DNA of 35,474 nucleotides from Actinomycetota bacterium. Lineage in GTDB: Bacteria > Actinomycetota > Acidimicrobiia > Acidimicrobiales > CADCSY01. Location: positions 1 through 35,474 of the forward strand of contig JAHWKL010000013.1 in assembly GCA_019347915.1 (NCBI GenBank), in the 5' to 3' direction. The notes under the pieces are model-generated. The model did not search any database and was not told the origin of the DNA. It was given only the letters and a program-made list of their open reading frames with translations. Both the position numbers and the translations under genes were made by a program. Positions 18,616-26,390 of the stretch are shown one piece after another. Every line of letters starts with the position of its first letter. The first letter of the stretch is position 1.

Positions 18616-19277
18616 GTGGCGCTGGTCGGTCCCGACGGCGTGGGCAAGACCACCATCTCCCGCCGGTTGGCGGAGCTGCTGGAGGAACCCGTGCACCCGT
18701 GTACGCCGGGGACAATCCGGAGGACGCCGAACGCATCCTGGCCACCACCCGGCTGGTGTGGTGGTGCCGGCGGCAGGCCGGCCACGGCGTCACCCACGGT
18801 CAGCCGGTCTCCCGCCGCCGGCGCCATCGCTCGCTCCCGGCCGGGCTGCTCCAGGCGCCCCGGGTGCTGGCACTGGTCGCCGCCCAGTGCGGCGAGGAGT
18901 GGAGCCGCCTGCACCGGGCCCGGCGCCTGGCCCGGGCCGGCGCGGTGGTCGTGCTCGACCGGTCGTACCTCCACGACTACTACCGTCACGACATCGACGC
19001 CCCCGGCCGCTCCCCCACCCAGCGGCTGCACGGCTGGTGGCTGTGGCGGGTCCTCCCCCGACCGGAGCTCAGCGTGTTCCTCGACGCTCCCGTCGCCCTT
19101 CTCCACGCCCGCAAGCCCCAAGGTTCGATCGAGGACCTGCGACGCCGGCGTCAGGAGTGCCGAGACCTCGAGGGCCTCACGTCGGGATGGGCCCGGGTGG
19201 ACGCCGGCAGAGACCTCGACGCCGTGGCGACCGCCGTGGCCGACGCCGCCCGCGGCTTCCGCCGAGAGCGGCAATGA
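18616..19277 (+). pseudogene. Thymidylate-kinase-like P-loop kinase, frameshifted
   Basis: The start is taken at GTG 18616, giving VALVGPDGVGKTTISRRLAE with a textbook Walker A. Near 18695 the frame changes and VYAGDNPEDAERILATTRLV continues the fold. Later features match thymidylate-kinase-like enzymes: VVVLDRSYLHDYYRHDI (DR-type catalytic motif), LSVFLDAPVALLHARKPQG, and the lid-like RRRRQECRDLEG. Such proteins in EPS loci are usually not true thymidylate kinases; the substrate is unknown. The TGA at 19275-19277 overlaps the ATG of the ATP-grasp gene (ATGA), showing the two were designed to be co-translated. A single-base correction would restore the frame. Confidence 0.76.
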
Positions 19278-20521
19278 CCGTCACCGGTCCCCGCTCCGGG
19301 CGCTCGGTCCTGGTGACCGACGCCGGCCGTCCCAGCGCGCTGGCCGTCATCCGGTCCCTGGGCCGGGCCGGCTGGAGGGTGGTGGCCGCGACCAGCGACC
19401 GGGTGAGCCCGGCCCTGCACTCCCGCTACACCACCGCCCGGGTTCGCTACCCCAAGCCCCACCATGACCCGGCGGGGACCGTCGAGGCCGTGCTGTGCGC
19501 CGCGCGCCGGCACCACGTCGACCTGGTCGTGCCCGTCACCGACGACGTCATCCTGCCGCTGGCCGGCGCCCGCCGCCGGTTCCAGGGCGTGGCCACCCTC
19601 GCCATCGCCGATGACGCCGCCCTGGCGGCGGCGGCAGACAAGCTCGCCACCATCCGTCTGGCGAGGGCCCAGGGCATCGCCGTGCCCCGCACCCTGGCCG
19701 TCGACGAGCTCGGGCTCGAGCCGGCGGTGGTGGCGGCTGGCCATCTGGGATGGCCGGTCGTCGTCAAGCCCCGGCGTTCCTACACCTACGTCGCCGGGAC
19801 CCGGCCCCAGCGACGATGGGTGGGCTACGCCTTCGACGAGGCGGAGCTGCGCCACCGGCTCGCCGCCGCCGGCGACGGCGCGCTGCTCCAGGAACACCAT
19901 CCCGGGACCGGCGTGGGCGTGGGGGTCCTGGCCGACCACGGTCGCCCGCTCGCCGCCTTCCAGCACCGCCGCCTCCGCGAGTTCCCGCTCACCGGCGGGG
20001 CCAGCTGCTCCCGGGTGAGTGAGTCTGTCGACCCCGCGCTGCTGGGCGCCGCCACCACCCTTCTGGGCGCCCTGGAATGGACGGGGTTGGCCATGGTCGA
20101 GTTCCGAGTCGGCCACGGCGAACCCGTGCTCATGGAGATCAACGGGCGCATATGGGGCGCCCTGCCCCTGGCGGTGACGAGCGGGATGGACTTCCCCGCC
20201 CGGCTGGCGGCGCTGCACCTGGAGGGGGCGTCGCCGCAGGCAGGGGAACCCGATGTCGACTACCGCGTGGGCGTGTGCACCAGCGACCTCGACGGCGAGC
20301 GGGCCTGGCTGGCGGCCGTGCTCCGAGGTGTCCCGCTGCGGCCGCCGTTCGAGATGCCCCCTCGGCGGGAAGCGCTGGGCGCGGCCGTGGGCCTGCTGCA
20401 CCGTGGCTTCCCGATCGACGGCTTCGACCGCCACGATCCCGTCCCCGGTGCCTTGGAGGTGATGCGGGTGGTAGCCGGCGTGGCCGGCCGCCGGCTGAGG
20501 GTCAGCTCACCGCCCGGGTAG
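19274..20521 (+). CDS. ATP-grasp ligase
   Basis: The 415-residue protein is intact. The N-terminal preATP-grasp domain has VLVTDAGRPSALAVIRSLGR and HHVDLVVPVTDDVILPLAG. The ATP-binding part shows DKLATIRLARAQGIAVPRTL, GWPVVVKPRRSY (lysine that binds phosphate), ALLQEHHPGTGVGVGVLADH, and the metal-binding C-terminal block GLAMVEFRVGHGEPVLMEIN followed by GRIWGALPLAV. The family forms carboxylate-amine or carboxylate-thiol bonds through acyl phosphates. In this place it could attach an amino acid or similar group to the glycan or its precursor; that is inference. Its last 20 bases overlap the end of the convergent broken kinase gene. Confidence 0.88.
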   Translation: MTVTGPRSGRSVLVTDAGRPSALAVIRSLGRAGWRVVAATSDRVSPALHSRYTTARVRYPKPHHDPAGTVEAVLCAARRHHVDLVVPVTDDVILPLAGARRRFQGVATLAIADDAALAAAADKLATIRLARAQGIAVPRTLAVDELGLEPAVVAAGHLGWPVVVKPRRSYTYVAGTRPQRRWVGYAFDEAELRHRLAAAGDGALLQEHHPGTGVGVGVLADHGRPLAAFQHRRLREFPLTGGASCSRVSESVDPALLGAATTLLGALEWTGLAMVEFRVGHGEPVLMEINGRIWGALPLAVTSGMDFPARLAALHLEGASPQAGEPDVDYRVGVCTSDLDGERAWLAAVLRGVPLRPPFEMPPRREALGAAVGLLHRGFPIDGFDRHDPVPGALEVMRVVAGVAGRRLRVSSPPG

Positions 20522-21521
20522 CGGCCGGTAACCACCTGGCCCTGGTGGCCATGGCCCGGCGGATGGCGACGGCCACCTCCGCCGGTGGTGCCCTGGTGGG
20601 CACCACGGCAGTCCACCCCTCGACGCCGGCCAGGAACCCGTCCAACCGATCCGGGTCGACGTCGGGCCGCGTCGCAGCGGCCACGGGGCCAGCGCCGGCA
20701 GGCCGAAGCCGAACATGGCTCGCAGGGCGAACAGCCCCACCTCGTCGAGATAGGTGATGTGGTGGGCCACCCCCGTGAGGAGCTGCCGGCGAGTCAACGG
20801 CTCCACCTCGACGCTCCCGCCCCGCACGGGGGACAGGAACACCACGTCATCGAGCGCCGCCGTGGCCAGGAAGCCGGCGGCGGGGAAGGCGGGCTCCACC
20901 TCGAGCGTCACCCACCGCTCGGTGGCCGAGCGGGCCACCCGGTCGGAGATGGCGCCGGGAAGGGCGGCGAGGCGCGGGGCAGGTGCCGGAGCAGGAGCCG
21001 GTCCCGCCGGGAGAGGCCCCGGCCGCTGCCGGCGAGAGCTCGTAGCGGCAGCCGAGTGACAGGCGCAGGGGACCCGGGAACGACGCCACCCGTGCCCCGC
21101 CCTGGAGCACCAGCCACTACTCGGCCAGGTGGGCGGTGGCGTCGGCGAGGAGGTGGGCCAGAACCGACGACTTACCCGATCCCGTCGAAAGCGGGGTCCA
21201 CGGCCAGTCGCCGATCGCCGTCCGAGACCGGCAGCTCGGCGCGTCGACCGTTCCCGTCGCACAGTAGGAAGCGACGTCGGTTGACGGCGACGGCCCGCAG
21301 CCCGACGTGGACAGGTGCACCTCGTGCGATCCGGACAGCGGCGCACGGAACTCGATCGAGAGCGGGGCGTCTCCACCATGCCGGAGGAGTCGCCCGTAGG
21401 TGGCCACGAGCAGCTCACGTACCGCCGCCGGCGGGTCGCAGAACCGCAGCAGGGGCGTGCCCCCTACCCGCAGTGTCCAGTCGCCGCCGGACTGCGGCGC
21501 TCCTCCACGCTCGGCGCTCAC
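20502..21521 (-). pseudogene. HPr-kinase-like P-loop protein (copy 2), multiply disrupted
   Basis: The gene starts at GTG 21521, overlapping the coiled-coil gene stop as GTGA. Parts in different frames line up with copy 1: SAERGGAPQSGGDWTLRVGG to SIEFRAPLSGSHEVHLS, then GLRAVAVNRRRFLLCDGNGR, then GSGKSSVLAHLLADATAHL (P-loop), an in-frame TAG at 21117-21119, then WLVLQGGARVASFPGPLRLS. The large C-terminal part reads ISDRVARSATERWVTLEVEP, DDVVFLSPVRGGSVEVEPLT and YLDEVGLFALRAMFGFGLP, and the tail FLAGVEGWTAVVPTRAPPAE is in yet another frame. At least four frame changes and one stop are needed. The sequence before the P-loop also looks too short. It converges with the ATP-grasp gene. Confidence 0.7.
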
Positions 21522-22591
21522 GCGCCGCGGCGGCGCCACCCCGGGCCCCGCCTGGTCCTGGGCCAATCAAGGGAGTGGTCCCAGTGGCTGCCGCCCCGGC
21601 CTGCGGGGCCGCCGCCTTGTGGGTGGAGGTCGGGCTCGGGGCCGGCGTGGGAGGGTGGTGCCCCGGAGGGTCCCGCCGATGAGACGCTCTGGTTGCCGCG
21701 GGAGCCGATGAGCGGCACAGGGTCCCCGCACGCCGGCGCTGGGGGCGCCTCCGCCTGCGCCTCCGCCTGCGCCTCCGCCTCCGTGATGTCCAGTGGGGCC
21801 GGAGTCCGGTGGGCGGCGAACGTCCGCCCGGCGCTGACGGCGATCTGCGCCGCCAGACCGTCGGCGGCGGCGATCCGCTCCGCCAGCCCCTCTAGGGAGT
21901 GGGCCAGCCCCTCGGCCAGCGCGTTCACGTCCTGGTGGAGCTGACGGAGAGCCTCCTGCGCCACGTCATCGCTCCCGGCCCGCGGTCCCCCCTGGTCGCG
22001 CCGTAGCTCGGCGGCGGTAGCCATCCTGCTGCCGGGCGCCTGTCCACCACCGCCGCCGGACGGGGCCCGGATGCAGGCGGCCTCCTCCTTGGCCTCCTGC
22101 ACCAGCCTGATCGCCTTGGTCTGAGCCGTGTTCAGCAACGACTCGCCGGTGAGGGCCGCCTCCTCGCGCAGCCGGTCGGCGGCGGCGCTCGCCTCCGCCA
22201 TGAGCTCGTCGCGCTCCTTGTACGCCACCGCCAGGAGGACCTCGGCGTGGGCCTTCACCTCCTGCTCCGACGCTGCTCGCACACGGTCCACCTCCTGGCG
22301 GGCGGCCTCCAGCACCGAAGCGGCTTCGGCTTCGGCATCGGCCACCACCTTGCGGGCGGTCTCCAGCGCCGCCGCACGCGCGCGTGTCGCCTCCACGTGC
22401 AGTTCCGAGACCTGGCGTCGGGCCTGGCTCAAGAAGCGTTGCTGGACGTCGTCGACTTGGTCGATGCGGGCCAGGGCCTCGCGCAACATCCGCTCCGCCT
22501 CTGCCTCCGACTCCGACTCCGGTTGGGTTTGACCTTCTACCTCGTCGCTCTGGTGGTCGTCTTCCACGGGTTCCTCCGATGCTGCCGACAT
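21518..22591 (-). CDS. Ala/Glu-rich coiled-coil protein
   Basis: The 357-residue protein is not recognised as a named family. Residues 1-34 are acidic, and 35-180 form a long heptad-rich coiled coil (for example AERMLREALARIDQVDDVQQ and AEAEAASVLEAARQEVDRVR), resembling DivIVA-like or Wag31-like filament proteins in composition only; the conserved DivIVA N-terminal motif is absent. A glycine hinge (SGGGGGQAPG) is followed by a second helical stretch (QEALRQLHQDVNALAEGLAH) and a run of EAQAEAQAEA. The last 60 residues are low complexity. No signal peptide or membrane helix is seen. It lies three bases after a GT4 gene and overlaps the HprK-like gene, so it belongs to that transcript; a scaffold for the glycan machinery is a guess. 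Confidence 0.72.
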   Translation of the reverse strand: MSAASEEPVEDDHQSDEVEGQTQPESESEAEAERMLREALARIDQVDDVQQRFLSQARRQVSELHVEATRARAAALETARKVVADAEAEAASVLEAARQEVDRVRAASEQEVKAHAEVLLAVAYKERDELMAEASAAADRLREEAALTGESLLNTAQTKAIRLVQEAKEEAACIRAPSGGGGGQAPGSRMATAAELRRDQGGPRAGSDDVAQEALRQLHQDVNALAEGLAHSLEGLAERIAAADGLAAQIAVSAGRTFAAHRTPAPLDITEAEAQAEAQAEAPPAPACGDPVPLIGSRGNQSVSSAGPSGAPPSHAGPEPDLHPQGGGPAGRGGSHWDHSLDWPRTRRGPGWRRRGA

Positions 22592-22594
22592 GGG

Positions 22595-23815
22595 TTAGGC
22601 GGCGCCCACGATTTCGGGCACGTCCGCGCGACGACTCGAGGGGTCGGGTCGCTGGTCGGTCGCCATCGAGGCGACGACCCGCTCGACCACCGAGCGGAAC
22701 CGGCACCGGAAGGCGGCCTGGGAGAACCGGCGGGCATGGGTGGAGATCGCCAAGGGGTCGAAGCGGTCGCCGTCGAAGCCGGCCATGGCCGCCGCCAGGG
22801 CCTCGACCTCCTCGATGGGACTGCCGGCTTCGTAGAAGGTGCCGGTCACGCCTTCGACCACCGAATCGAGCACGCCGCCCAGGCCACGAGCCAGCACCGG
22901 CGTGCCGCAGGCCTGCGCCTCCACGGGCACGATGCCGAAATCCTCCTCGCCCGGGAACACCAGCGCCCGGCATCGCCGGTAGAGGTCACCCAGCGTCTCG
23001 TCATCGACCTGGCCCAAGACCTCGACGCCCCTGCCAGCGGCCGCCTCCACCGCCGGCCGGGCCCGCCCGTCGCCGGCCACCACCAGGCGCACGCCGGCGC
23101 GCACCGCCGCCGCCACCGCCACCTGGGGACGTTTGTAGGGCACCAAGCGCCCGGCCAGGAGGAAGAAGTCGTCGCGGTGGAGGCGGGGATCGGGCGCGAA
23201 CCGCTCCACGTCGACCGGAGGTGGCACCACCTCGGCGGTGCAGCCCCACCATCTGCGTACCCGCTCGGCGACGTGGTTGGAGTTGGCGACGATGGCGGTG
23301 GCCCGCTGGGCGGCCCGGGCGTCGAAGGGACGCTGCACCCGGGCGAAGGCAAGCAGGCCGGCCCGCCCCACTCGCCCGCCCACCTCGTCGGCCAGCATCT
23401 CCCGCTCCCACATCCAACGAGCCGGGGTGTGGGTGTAGGAGATCACCGGCACGCCGGGGCGGGCCCGCACCCGGTTGGCGAAGGAGTGGTGGCTGCAGAT
23501 CACCAGGTCGGCGGCGCCGAGGGCGAAGGCCCGCATGGCCGCCGGCAGGGCCGGGAGCAGGTGGGCGTAGCGACCGTCACCCCGGTACAGCCGCTGCAGG
23601 GCGCTGGGACGGATGTCGGCGCCGGCCAGGCCAGGCGGCACGGCGGCGGCATCGGCCAGGGCGGTGTGGATGGTGGCGTCGGGCCATAGTGCGTGCAGCT
23701 GTTCGACCACCCGCTCGGAGCCGCCCAGCTCGGTGAAGCGCTCGTGGACGATGGCCACCCGACCCGGCGACGGCCTCGTGGAGGGTGACGGCGCGCTCCT
23801 CAGACGGGATCCCAC
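22595..23815 (-). CDS. Glycosyltransferase family 4
   Basis: The 406-residue protein starts at GTG 23815 with AGGAAGC a few bases upstream; homology begins around residue 19 (GRVAIVHERFTELGGSERVV). Other motifs are VISYTHTPARWMWEREM, IVANSNHVAERVRRWWG, FFLLAGRLVPYKRPQVAVAA with the donor-site lysine, and EEDFGIVPVEAQACGTPVLA with the two glutamates. This pattern is that of GT4 mannosyl- or rhamnosyl-transferases acting on lipid-linked intermediates. It heads the minus block with the coiled-coil and second HprK-like genes. The C-terminal 20 residues are not conserved. Confidence 0.9.
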   Translation of the reverse strand: MGSRLRSAPSPSTRPSPGRVAIVHERFTELGGSERVVEQLHALWPDATIHTALADAAAVPPGLAGADIRPSALQRLYRGDGRYAHLLPALPAAMRAFALGAADLVICSHHSFANRVRARPGVPVISYTHTPARWMWEREMLADEVGGRVGRAGLLAFARVQRPFDARAAQRATAIVANSNHVAERVRRWWGCTAEVVPPPVDVERFAPDPRLHRDDFFLLAGRLVPYKRPQVAVAAAVRAGVRLVVAGDGRARPAVEAAAGRGVEVLGQVDDETLGDLYRRCRALVFPGEEDFGIVPVEAQACGTPVLARGLGGVLDSVVEGVTGTFYEAGSPIEEVEALAAAMAGFDGDRFDPLAISTHARRFSQAAFRCRFRSVVERVVASMATDQRPDPSSRRADVPEIVGAA

Positions 23816-23918
23816 ACGCTTCCTACGGAGCCGGCCCCGGCCGGATCAACGCGTGCTCATCCGCTCCCGGTGGTCTCCGTAGTACCGATGCCACCGCACC
23901 AGCGGCCCCCGGGTCGCA

Positions 23919-23957
23919 CCGGTGTCTCCGCTTCGCCCCCGGGGGCGGAGCCACCGG
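23919..23957. other. Stem-loop upstream of the GT4 block
   Basis: Arms CCGGTGTCTCCGC (23919-23931) and GCGGAGCCACCGG (23945-23957) pair over 12 of 13 positions around a 13-base loop. The flanking cgcacc/ggtgcg can extend it with a bulge. No T-run follows, so it could be a leader structure of the leftward transcript or part of a terminator. Confidence 0.4.
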
Positions 23958-24350
23958 GGTGCGTGGGCTGCTACTTCTCCTCGTCCCCGAGCACAGGAGG
24001 ATGAGGAGTCGCCCTGCGACGACTCGCACGGCCTCGCCGGCGGCGGCGGTCATGTCGTCGTCGCCTCGGTAGGCACCAAGGTCGACGAAGAGCTCCCATC
24101 GCCCGTGAGCCTTCCATGGCACGAGCGCCCGCGCTCTCTCATGGACGCCGTCCTGACGGCTTCCGCGTCGCTGGGCCGGTTTCTGACCAGGTCCAGGCCT
24201 GCCTGCGTGACCGCCAGTAGCCAAGCGTCGCCCAACGACCTCGGTCGAGAGCGCGCTCCCCACCGTTGCCCCTTTCCCAGTAGTCACCTTCCATCCGCCG
24301 GCGCTGCTTACCTGAAAAGAGAGCTGGCGCCCAATACCCCGCGAGGTCAA

Positions 24351-24394
24351 GTCTCGTGGGGCCCCCCCGTCCGCTGGCAACGGGCACACGAGAC
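24351..24394. other. Nested stem-loop upstream of the response regulator
   Basis: The outer arms are GTCTCGTG (24351-24358) and CACGAGAC (24387-24394), a perfect 8-bp pairing. An inner stem, CCCGT (24366-24370) with ACGGG (24380-24384), closes a 9-base loop. It lies about 150 bases before the regulator start in a lower-GC patch. It matches no RNA family I can recognise. Confidence 0.4.
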
Positions 24395-24540
24395 CGGCTG
24401 AGTGCTTGCAGCGCAAGAAACTACGCTCTACGGTTCATTAGCTCGTTCGGTTGCACTCGCTCGACCCCCGCCGGCCAGCCTCGACGCAACGACGGCGCCG
24501 GCCATGTGCTCCTCGGGACTGAGAAGGCGGACGCTCCACG

Positions 24541-25365
24541 ATGAAACACGTGTTGGTCGTCGACGACGAGCCGCAGATGCGGCGGCTCCTGCAGTCGGGA
24601 TTCAGTCGTGAGGGCTACAAGGTCGACACCGTGAGCGACGGCCACACTGCGCTGGAGCGTCTGGCGCGCCGCGGCTTCGACCTCTTCCTCATCGGGGCCG
24701 AGGTGCCGGGCTGCGGGGCCAGCGACGTGCTCGCCCGCGTTCGCGAGTGGTCGCATCTTCCGGTCATCGTGTTGTCGGTGTGCGGCAGCGTCGAGCACAA
24801 GGTGGGGTGGCTCCAAGCCGGGGCCGACGACGTGGTGGAGAAGCCCTTTGCCATCGAGGAGCTCACCGCCCGGGCCTACGCCCTCCTCCGACGGTCGGAA
24901 ACCACGGGGAGCTCACCGGTCCTGACCTTCGACGAGCTGCAGGTCGATCTGTCCCGGAGGCTCGTCCTGCTCGGCGGCGAGTCGTTGCACTTCACTCCCA
25001 CCGAGTACCGGTTGCTGGAGGTCCTGGTTCGCAACGCCACCAAGCTCCTGACCCAGGAGTTCCTGCTGCGAGAGGTATGGGGTCCGGGATACTCGAAGGA
25101 GCACGAGTACGTGCGCACCTACGTGGCCCAACTGCGGGCCAAGCTCGGCGACCGCGCCTCCTGCCCACGCTGGATCGCCACCGAACCGTGGGTGGGATAC
25201 CGATGGCTCGTGGAGCCGGAGGCGAACCCGTGCTCGGCCAGCCCGCCCCCTCGGCGTGACGTCGCCGGCGGAGGTCGAACGACGCGGAGCCTTGGGCTCT
25301 CTAAACACCAGGTGCACAAGGTCGCGGGCGAAGAGGGCCGCCAGCGCGAGCATGAGGAAGCCTGA
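24541..25365 (+). CDS. KdpE/OmpR-type response regulator lacking the phospho-acceptor Asp
   Basis: The 274-residue protein is of the winged-helix OmpR class. The receiver (1-118) keeps D8/D9 (VLVVDDEPQMRRLLQ), S79 (VIVLSV) and K101 (VVEKPF), but the expected phospho-acceptor position reads FLIGAEVPG, with G52 in place of Asp. Residues 128-225 form the DNA-binding domain, very KdpE-like: HFTPTEYRLLEVLVRN, TQEFLLREVWGPGYS, YVRTYVAQLRAKLGD, and IATEPWVGYRWLVEPE. The last 45 residues are an unusual tail, antisense to the LysE remnant, and could reflect a lost stop. No sensor kinase or kdp genes are adjacent. Phosphorylation-independent DNA binding is expected, as in other atypical receivers. Confidence 0.87.
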   Translation: MKHVLVVDDEPQMRRLLQSGFSREGYKVDTVSDGHTALERLARRGFDLFLIGAEVPGCGASDVLARVREWSHLPVIVLSVCGSVEHKVGWLQAGADDVVEKPFAIEELTARAYALLRRSETTGSSPVLTFDELQVDLSRRLVLLGGESLHFTPTEYRLLEVLVRNATKLLTQEFLLREVWGPGYSKEHEYVRTYVAQLRAKLGDRASCPRWIATEPWVGYRWLVEPEANPCSASPPPRRDVAGGGRTTRSLGLSKHQVHKVAGEEGRQREHEEA

Positions 25366-25748
25366 CACCCGCTCGACTCTCAGCCGCATCCCTACGCTCA
25401 GGCGTCGTCGCATCGCTGCCGTCCCGACCGCCAGGACCAAGAACCAGAGCCACGAAGCGGTCACGATCCCGCCGGCGAAGGCAGTCCGTTCGGTCACCTC
25501 CTGGGCAGCGATCGCCGCGCCGATGACCCCCACCGTCTCCAGGAGGGCCTGTGGCTCGAGCAGGGACAACGCCGCGGTCTTTCGTCGATCATCACCGGGG
25601 CACCCACCACGTCCTCGCCGATTCCGTTGCCGCTCGCCGTCAGTGCTCGCATCCCGACGTAGCTCAAGAACACGACGCCCGCCGCCAGGAGCAGCCCCTG
25701 GCTCACGGGACTGCGTTGCAGCACGCTCGCCATGCTCTTCCACCCCAC
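25300..25748 (-). pseudogene. LysE-family exporter remnant
   Basis: Two frames encode parts of a LysE/ArgO-type amino-acid exporter. Frame 1 gives LLLAAGVVFLSYVGMRALTA; near 25583 the frame changes and KTAALSLLEPQALLETVGVI, then FAGGIVTASWLWFLVLAVGT and RVERVSGFLMLALAALFARD follow. These match the family's middle and C-terminal helices. The usual N-terminal two helices are missing. The 3' end overlaps the response-regulator tail on the opposite strand. The missing start and frame change make this a pseudogene. Confidence 0.65.
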
Positions 25749-25809
25749 CGATCAACAAGCTGTCGCAGACGGCCGGCAACGGCCACGGTGGTGCTCCCGA
25801 CCGTCGTGG

Positions 25810-26272
25810 TGGCAAGGTTGGAGTGAATGATGGCCACAGCAAGGCGTGGAACGTCGTGGAGCAAGCGGTGGTGGGCCTCCTCGGCGATCGCATGTGCACG
25901 AGCCAGGGTCAGGTCGCAGTCCGAGATGATCTCGGCTTCGGCTCGCAGGTCGTGGCCGAGCCAGCGAATGCGCACGACCTGCACCTCCTAAACCCGGGGC
26001 ACGCCGGCTAACACCCGCTCGACGTGGGCGACGAGCTCAGACGGCGACGGGCACGCTCAAGGGTCGACGCTGTCCATGAGTCGGCGGAAGACGTCCCGGG
26101 CGGCGCTCTTGAGCACGAAGAGGATCACCACGGTGATCAGCAGGCCAACAACGGGATCGGCCAGCGGAAAGCCCAGCGCCACGCCCGCCGAACCTCCCAC
26201 AACGGCGAGCGAGGTCAGACCGTCGGTGCGGGCGTGCAGGCCGTCAGCCACCAGCAGGAGACCTTCCTCGGT
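25810..26272 (-). pseudogene. Cation diffusion facilitator (CDF) transporter remnant
   Basis: The 5' part reads VADGLHARTDGLTSLAVVGG, then PLADPVVGLLITVVILFVLK and FRRLMDSVDP, matching the last membrane helices of CDF metal exporters (HxxxD-type site HARTD present). A stop follows; in the next frame SELVAHVERVLAGVPRV leads to an in-frame TAG, then VQVVRIRWLGHDLRAEAEII and AHAIAEEAHHRLLHDVPRLA, the cytoplasmic CDF domain. The N-terminal half is missing: homology ends abruptly at about 26258 and a stop lies at 26273-26275. One truncation, one frameshift and one internal stop show real decay. Confidence 0.75.
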
Positions 26273-26390
26273 TCAACGAGCGCGGTACTACGGGGCGGTC
26301 GTCACCGACGCGAGCGCAGGGACGATGACGGTCGACCTCAAGGTCGAGAACGGCGACCTTCGTCATCGCCACGTGATCCCCGCCGAGTAA
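26271..26390 (+). pseudogene. C-terminal fragment of an unidentified protein, possibly a metallophosphoesterase
   Basis: The frame ending at TAA 26388-26390 reads ARYYGAVVTDASAGTMTVDL then KVENGDLRHRHVIPAE. It has the look of the beta-rich tail of secreted phosphatases, but the match is from memory of pattern only. It begins exactly where the CDF remnant on the other strand stops, suggesting a rearrangement junction. No upstream coding sequence is attached. Confidence 0.3.

Larger units (their letters stand above)
23816..24540. other. Intergenic region, 725 bp, with two stem-loops
   Basis: No reading frame here has credible protein character. It must hold the promoter of the leftward GT4 block and that of the rightward response regulator. 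Two stem-loops are listed separately. The part from about 24290 to 24460 is less GC-rich than the surroundings and also contains a small hairpin, CTTGC-agc-GCAAG, at 24405-24417. Confidence 0.5.

Noticed and set aside
23823-24416. 198-codon minus-strand frame in the gap before the GT4 block
   Set aside because: It has no ribosome binding site, no domain and biased composition, and it contains the stem-loops; kept as non-coding.
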